In this document: piece by piece, positions 5,980 through 8,490 of the stretch
How positions within the stretch are numbered: position 1 is the stretch's first letter
Layout of the letters: each line of letters starts with the position of its first letter
Assembly: GCA_937914725.1 (NCBI GenBank)
Contig: CALDMJ010000210.1
Location: forward strand, 1-8,490
From: an uncultured Clostridia bacterium
GTDB taxonomy: Bacteria > Bacillota > Clostridia > Christensenellales > UBA1242
Length of the DNA stretch: 8,490 bases
Reading direction: 5' to 3'
Notes under the pieces: generated by a model
Databases searched by the model: none
What the model was told of the DNA's origin: nothing
What the model saw: the letters and a program-made list of their open reading frames with translations, nothing else
Made by a program: the position numbers and the translations under genes

Positions 5980-6020
5980 AAAAAACCAACAATAGTATTT
6001 CCCTAATTGTTGGCTTTTTT
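5980..6020. terminator. Bidirectional Rho-independent terminator
   Basis: CCAACAAT (5986-5993) pairs perfectly with ATTGTTGG (6006-6013) around a 12-base loop. Six A (5980-5985) precede the stem, and C plus six T (6015-6020) follow it, so it can terminate both the SDR gene from the left and the DUF4160-like gene from the right. The stop codons are 109 and 8 bases from its edges. The rest of 5871-5979 shows no gene or clear signal. Confidence 0.8.
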
Positions 6021-6028
6021 ATTATGTA

Positions 6029-6421
6029 TTACTGCAAACATAACTTTTCATAGTCGGATAAATAAAATTTGTTATTTTTTTTAAATTTCATATTCGAATC
6101 CGTATATTTATTCCAAAATTCTCTAGCTTTTTGTAAAATTTCTTCAGTAAAATAGTTTTTAATTAAAAATCTACTATATTTGTCATCACTAGTATTTCCC
6201 AGTACCTCAATTTTTGAATCTATTGCAATAGAATATTCTTTTTCTCCATAATAAGCATGGGCGTGCGGTCTATTATGATGAGTTAATTCTTTTGATTTTA
6301 CACATATTTTTATATTTTTCGTTCGAAATATTTCTTTTTCCAACAAAATGATAGAGCCATCTTCATTTATCAAATCATCTTCAATTTTTTCGTTTTTATT
6401 AACTATAATGTATTCTTCCAT
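6029..6421 (-). CDS. DUF4160-like protein
   Basis: The 130-residue product carries, at about 48-68, His-His-Asn-Arg-Pro-His-Ala-His then 'YYGEKEYSIAID'. This matches the DUF4160 pattern (H-N-x-P-H-x-H, an aromatic-Gly turn, then a strand), followed by a helix (94-106, 'EEILQKAREFWNK') as in that family. Typical members are about 80-90 residues; here about 45 extra residues precede the motif and a Lys/Asn-rich tail follows. The His cluster could bind metal, but the family's function is unestablished. Such genes often sit beside DUF2442 genes in toxin-antitoxin-like pairs; I see no DUF2442 here. ATG 6421 lies four bases after the preceding stop. Its AGGAGA site lies inside the end of that gene, so the two are probably translationally coupled. 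Base composition is very AT-rich. Confidence 0.72.
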   Translation of the reverse strand: MEEYIIVNKNEKIEDDLINEDGSIILLEKEIFRTKNIKICVKSKELTHHNRPHAHAYYGEKEYSIAIDSKIEVLGNTSDDKYSRFLIKNYFTEEILQKAREFWNKYTDSNMKFKKNNKFYLSDYEKLCLQ

Positions 6422-6425
6422 ATAT

Positions 6426-6761
6426 TTATTTTCTCCTATTCTCTATCCCTATCAATAATAATTTTTTTAAAACGTCATGAGCTTCTTTGTCTAGAATTAA
6501 AACATAATTTGCTTGATTAAATCTTGCGATAGCACAATCTTTTGATGGACCATCTTCTAACGTATCGATTTTATCTGACTCTATTTTAATAGCTGCGTCA
6601 AAATCCTTTTGTGAATCTATGAGTGAGCGACTTAACTTTATAAATAAATCTAGCGATTCTCGACAAACAAAATTGTCGCCCTTTATTTCCTTGTTAAATT
6701 CTACAAAATTTTCGCTTTCCTTCAATATCTTCTCGTCCGCCTTTTCATAAAATACTTTCAT
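6426..6761 (-). CDS. Small hypothetical protein (111 aa)
   Basis: I do not recognise this protein. It is a soluble, mostly helical, acidic/Lys-rich product with no signal peptide or membrane segment. Residues 36-66 and 94-104 look like amphipathic helices, and Cys occurs at 33 and 76. The start at 6761 is chosen because a near-perfect AAAAGGAGGTGA lies upstream (AGGAGG 6774-6769, seven-base spacer). An ATG at 6797 would add 12 residues whose codons include that site, so it is unlikely. It follows the 105-residue gene by 68 bases. Only weak promoter-like hexamers are present in that gap, so it may be transcribed from further upstream. Its stop is four bases before the DUF4160-like gene, suggesting co-expression. 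Confidence 0.7.
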   Translation of the reverse strand: MKVFYEKADEKILKESENFVEFNKEIKGDNFVCRESLDLFIKLSRSLIDSQKDFDAAIKIESDKIDTLEDGPSKDCAIARFNQANYVLILDKEAHDVLKKLLLIGIENRRK

Positions 6762-6768
6762 TTCCTCA

Positions 6769-6774
6769 CCTCCT
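6769..6774 (-). promoter_or_regulatory. Ribosome binding site fixing the 111-aa gene start
   Basis: AGGAGG (6774-6769), within a longer AAAAGGAGGTGA match to the 16S 3' end, sits seven bases before ATG 6761. It overrides the longer in-frame start at 6797. Confidence 0.85.
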
Positions 6775-6829
6775 TTTGCCAAAAAATTAAAATACAAAGC
6801 AGAAATAAAACAATTATCAATAAAACCAC

Positions 6830-7147
6830 TTACGCTTTTTTTATTTTTTTATTCTCTATTTGTATACTACTTTGAATTAAACACATAATATTATTAAAAT
6901 TATCATTATTTTCAAAATAAGAAATTATTGCATAGATTGCATTTATAGAATAAATGTAATCGTCCGATATTTCACTAGTCGATATTATCACTTTTTGTTC
7001 ATCTGTTTCATTTATTAATTTATATAAGATTTTGCCATCTGAACCCATTTGTAAAACTAAATAGTAGATGCTTTTGTTATTTTTATCGTGTTTTACTTCA
7101 TAATTAACAATTCTAACTCTATTTAAGTTGATTTCAATAAATTCCAT
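6830..7147 (-). CDS. Small hypothetical protein (105 aa)
   Basis: I do not recognise a family. The product appears alpha/beta: strands at about 3-17 ('FIEINLNRVRIVNYEV') and 26-45 ('SIYYLVLQMG', 'KILYKLI'), then a helix rich in Ile/Tyr/Ala at about 62-80 and a basic C-terminus. No signal peptide is seen. No clear ribosome binding site precedes ATG 7147. The stop of a 32-codon ORF (TAA 7150-7148) abuts it directly, however, which fits translational coupling. The gene is very AT-rich, with Asn/Lys/Ile codons ending in A/T, like its neighbours 6029-6761. Its size and position behind a surface-protein gene recall small partner or immunity genes, but nothing in the sequence proves that. Confidence 0.65.
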   Translation of the reverse strand: MEFIEINLNRVRIVNYEVKHDKNNKSIYYLVLQMGSDGKILYKLINETDEQKVIISTSEISDDYIYSINAIYAIISYFENNDNFNNIMCLIQSSIQIENKKIKKA

Positions 7148-7246
7148 TTACTCTAAAGTTTGTTGACCTCTTACTAAAGGGATAATATTGTTTATTGCCT
7201 TATCAAAATCTTGTTTTACCTTTTCTTTATTAAATACATTCTCCAT
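7148..7246 (-). CDS. Short ORF, 32 codons, between the right BspA-like gene and the 105-aa gene
   Basis: ATG 7246 to TAA 7150-7148 encodes 32 residues (start MENVFNKEKVKQDF, end GQQTLE). An AAGGA site lies ten bases upstream of the ATG, and the stop abuts the next start (TAA then ATG). The ORF is in the same frame as the upstream BspA-like gene: after that gene's TAG the frame stays open through 42 codons to this TAA. It could be a small coupled peptide, a leader for the next gene, or a remnant of a longer protein. No family assigned. Confidence 0.45.
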   Translation of the reverse strand: MENVFNKEKVKQDFDKAINNIIPLVRGQQTLE

Positions 7247-7273
7247 ATTTTCCGCTTCCTTATAATTTAAATT

Positions 7274-8490
7274 CTACCATTTTAATGGTGTTTTTCCATC
7301 TGTATCATAGCGCCAATAATTCCCTTCAGTCGTTGGCTGTGTTTCGCTATACCAATATACTGGACACCCGCTAACCCAATACAAATCCCATTTCCTTGGT
7401 CTCCACGTCGCAACACAATATATGGTCAATTCACTACACTCTACAAACACACCTCTACCCATGCTCGTCACACTGCTTGGGATTATTATACTCGTCAAGC
7501 CTGTGCATCCACTAAATGCTCTATCACCTATACTTGTAATATCGTTTGGAATTTGTGTATTCTTACACCCCACCATCAAACTACTAGTTGACGTCTCTAT
7601 TATTGCATTACAATTATTTCTACTATCATATACTTTGTTCCCAGTATTTACTGTTATACTGATTAGCCCACTACATTTTTCAAATGCACCATCACCTATG
7701 CTTGTCACACTGCTCGGTATTGTTATACTCGTTAAATTCCAGCAACAATAGAATGCACCCCAGCCTATACTCTTTACGCCGTTGTTCAGTGTTATATCCG
7801 TCAACGCCGTACAACCGCTAAATGCACCACCACCTATGCTTGTCACACTGCTTGGGATCGTAATACTTGTCAAACTATAACGATATTGAAATGCTGAATC
7901 GACAATTAATTCGGTACCCTCTATAATTTTACAACTTGAAATATCTGACTTTGTGGCAATCAAATAATTCCCGACATATAACACACCATCAACCCAATTG
8001 TCTTCAGCCCCATAATACCCCGTTCCAGTCAATATTTCACTGCCTATGCTTGTCACACCATTGGGAATCTTTATACTTGTCAATTTTGTACAACCACTAA
8101 ATGCCCCATAACCTATATTTGTTACATTGCTTGATATTGTTACATTTGTCAAATTTTCACAACTACTAAATGCTTCCTGTCCTATGCTTATAACATTGTT
8201 AGATATTGTAATAGTATTTAAAGTAGGATTATTTTGAAAAGCGTAGTCGTCTATAAATTTACAATCTTTATGAATTTCTTCAGGACTCCCCCACTCTCCA
8301 TTGCTCCCCTCAATTAACCACAAATATGGGTTTTCATCATTTCCCAAATATGAGCCACTTTTATAATAATTATACTTTAATTTAGGCAGTTTTTCTCCCA
8401 ATACCCTTGTACATAAAATCAAGTCACTCATTTCATTGATACTGTTTGGTATTATTAGATGCTTTAAACTTGTACACCCCATAAAGGCAC
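7274..8490 (-). CDS. BspA-like leucine-rich-repeat (LRR_5) surface protein, 5' end outside window
   Basis: The frame is open from the right edge to TAG at 7276-7274, so the N-terminus is missing. The visible 404 full codons begin inside a repeat ('AFMGCTSL'). An insertion (about residues 17-75 counted from the Met at 8482, containing 'YLWLIEGSNGEWG') is followed by several 23-residue LRR_5 units with Ala-Phe and 'LTSI' signatures. Two interruptions, 'TGYYGAEDNWVDGVLYVGNYL' like (153-174) and 'NNCNAIIETS' (289-298), also occur in the left BspA gene. The C-terminus ('PVYWYSETQP', 'GNYWRYDTDGKTPLKW', about 374-402) is a typical BspA-family end without a sortase motif. The protein is presumably exported. 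Synonymous codons are more AT-rich than in the left paralog. Four small genes follow on the same strand with no visible terminator in between, so they may share its transcript. Confidence 0.93.
   Translation of the reverse strand, partial: AFMGCTSLKHLIIPNSINEMSDLILCTRVLGEKLPKLKYNYYKSGSYLGNDENPYLWLIEGSNGEWGSPEEIHKDCKFIDDYAFQNNPTLNTITISNNVISIGQEAFSSCENLTNVTISSNVTNIGYGAFSGCTKLTSIKIPNGVTSIGSEILTGTGYYGAEDNWVDGVLYVGNYLIATKSDISSCKIIEGTELIVDSAFQYRYSLTSITIPSSVTSIGGGAFSGCTALTDITLNNGVKSIGWGAFYCCWNLTSITIPSSVTSIGDGAFEKCSGLISITVNTGNKVYDSRNNCNAIIETSTSSLMVGCKNTQIPNDITSIGDRAFSGCTGLTSIIIPSSVTSMGRGVFVECSELTIYCVATWRPRKWDLYWVSGCPVYWYSETQPTTEGNYWRYDTDGKTPLKW

Noticed and set aside
6762..6797. Longer start for the 111-aa gene at 6797
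   Set aside because: The extra codons consist partly of the strong ribosome site used by ATG 6761.
7422..7751. Plus-strand open frame of about 109 codons
   Set aside because: It is antisense to the right BspA gene and repeats the same antisense pattern; there is no start signal.
1..8490. tRNA, rRNA, riboswitch or insertion sequence
   Set aside because: No cloverleaf, rRNA-like stretch, known aptamer core, transposase frame or terminal inverted repeats could be found by reading both strands.

Overview
The window looks like a chromosomal segment of a low-to-moderate GC Firmicutes-type bacterium, probably an uncultured, host-associated Clostridia-like lineage. The evidence is strong GGAGG-type ribosome binding sites, SigA-like promoters, and two BspA-type leucine-rich-repeat (LRR_5) surface protein genes of the sort common in gut and oral anaerobes. 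The taxonomic placement is an inference. Nine stop codons are visible: eight TAA, one TAG and no TGA.

Layout. Positions 1-1139 (minus) hold the first 379 codons of a BspA-like surface protein whose 3' end lies outside the window. It has its own promoter and carries a run of 12 G inside codons 8-12. Positions 1251-4593 (minus) look like a three-gene operon, read in the order membrane lipoprotein (unknown function), prfB (peptide chain release factor 2) and tsaD (tRNA threonylcarbamoyladenosine synthesis). The intergenic gaps are 43 and 33 bases. A 287-base divergent control region (4594-4880) separates this operon from a rightward gene for an NAD(P)-binding SDR-family protein (4881-5870). A bidirectional Rho-independent terminator at about 5980-6020 closes that gene and the leftward cluster facing it.

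From 6029 to 8490 everything is on the minus strand and markedly AT-rich. A second BspA-like gene (5' end outside the window, stop at 7274) is followed by four small ORFs of 32, 105, 111 and 130 codons. Only the last can be placed in a family (DUF4160-like). The core genes (tsaD, prfB) serve translation accuracy and termination. The flanking BspA genes and the small AT-rich ORFs look like accessory or variable DNA.

The most interesting signal is the 12-G homopolymer just after the start codon of the left BspA gene. At 12 G the long frame is open; at 11 or 13 G it ends after 17 or 16 codons. That is the layout of a phase-variable ON/OFF switch for a surface protein. Other points worth a look are a cluster of DnaA-box-like sites around the end of the lipoprotein gene, an 11-bp direct repeat under both -35 boxes of the divergent promoters, a prfB with no programmed frameshift, and the unassigned small-gene cluster behind the second BspA gene.
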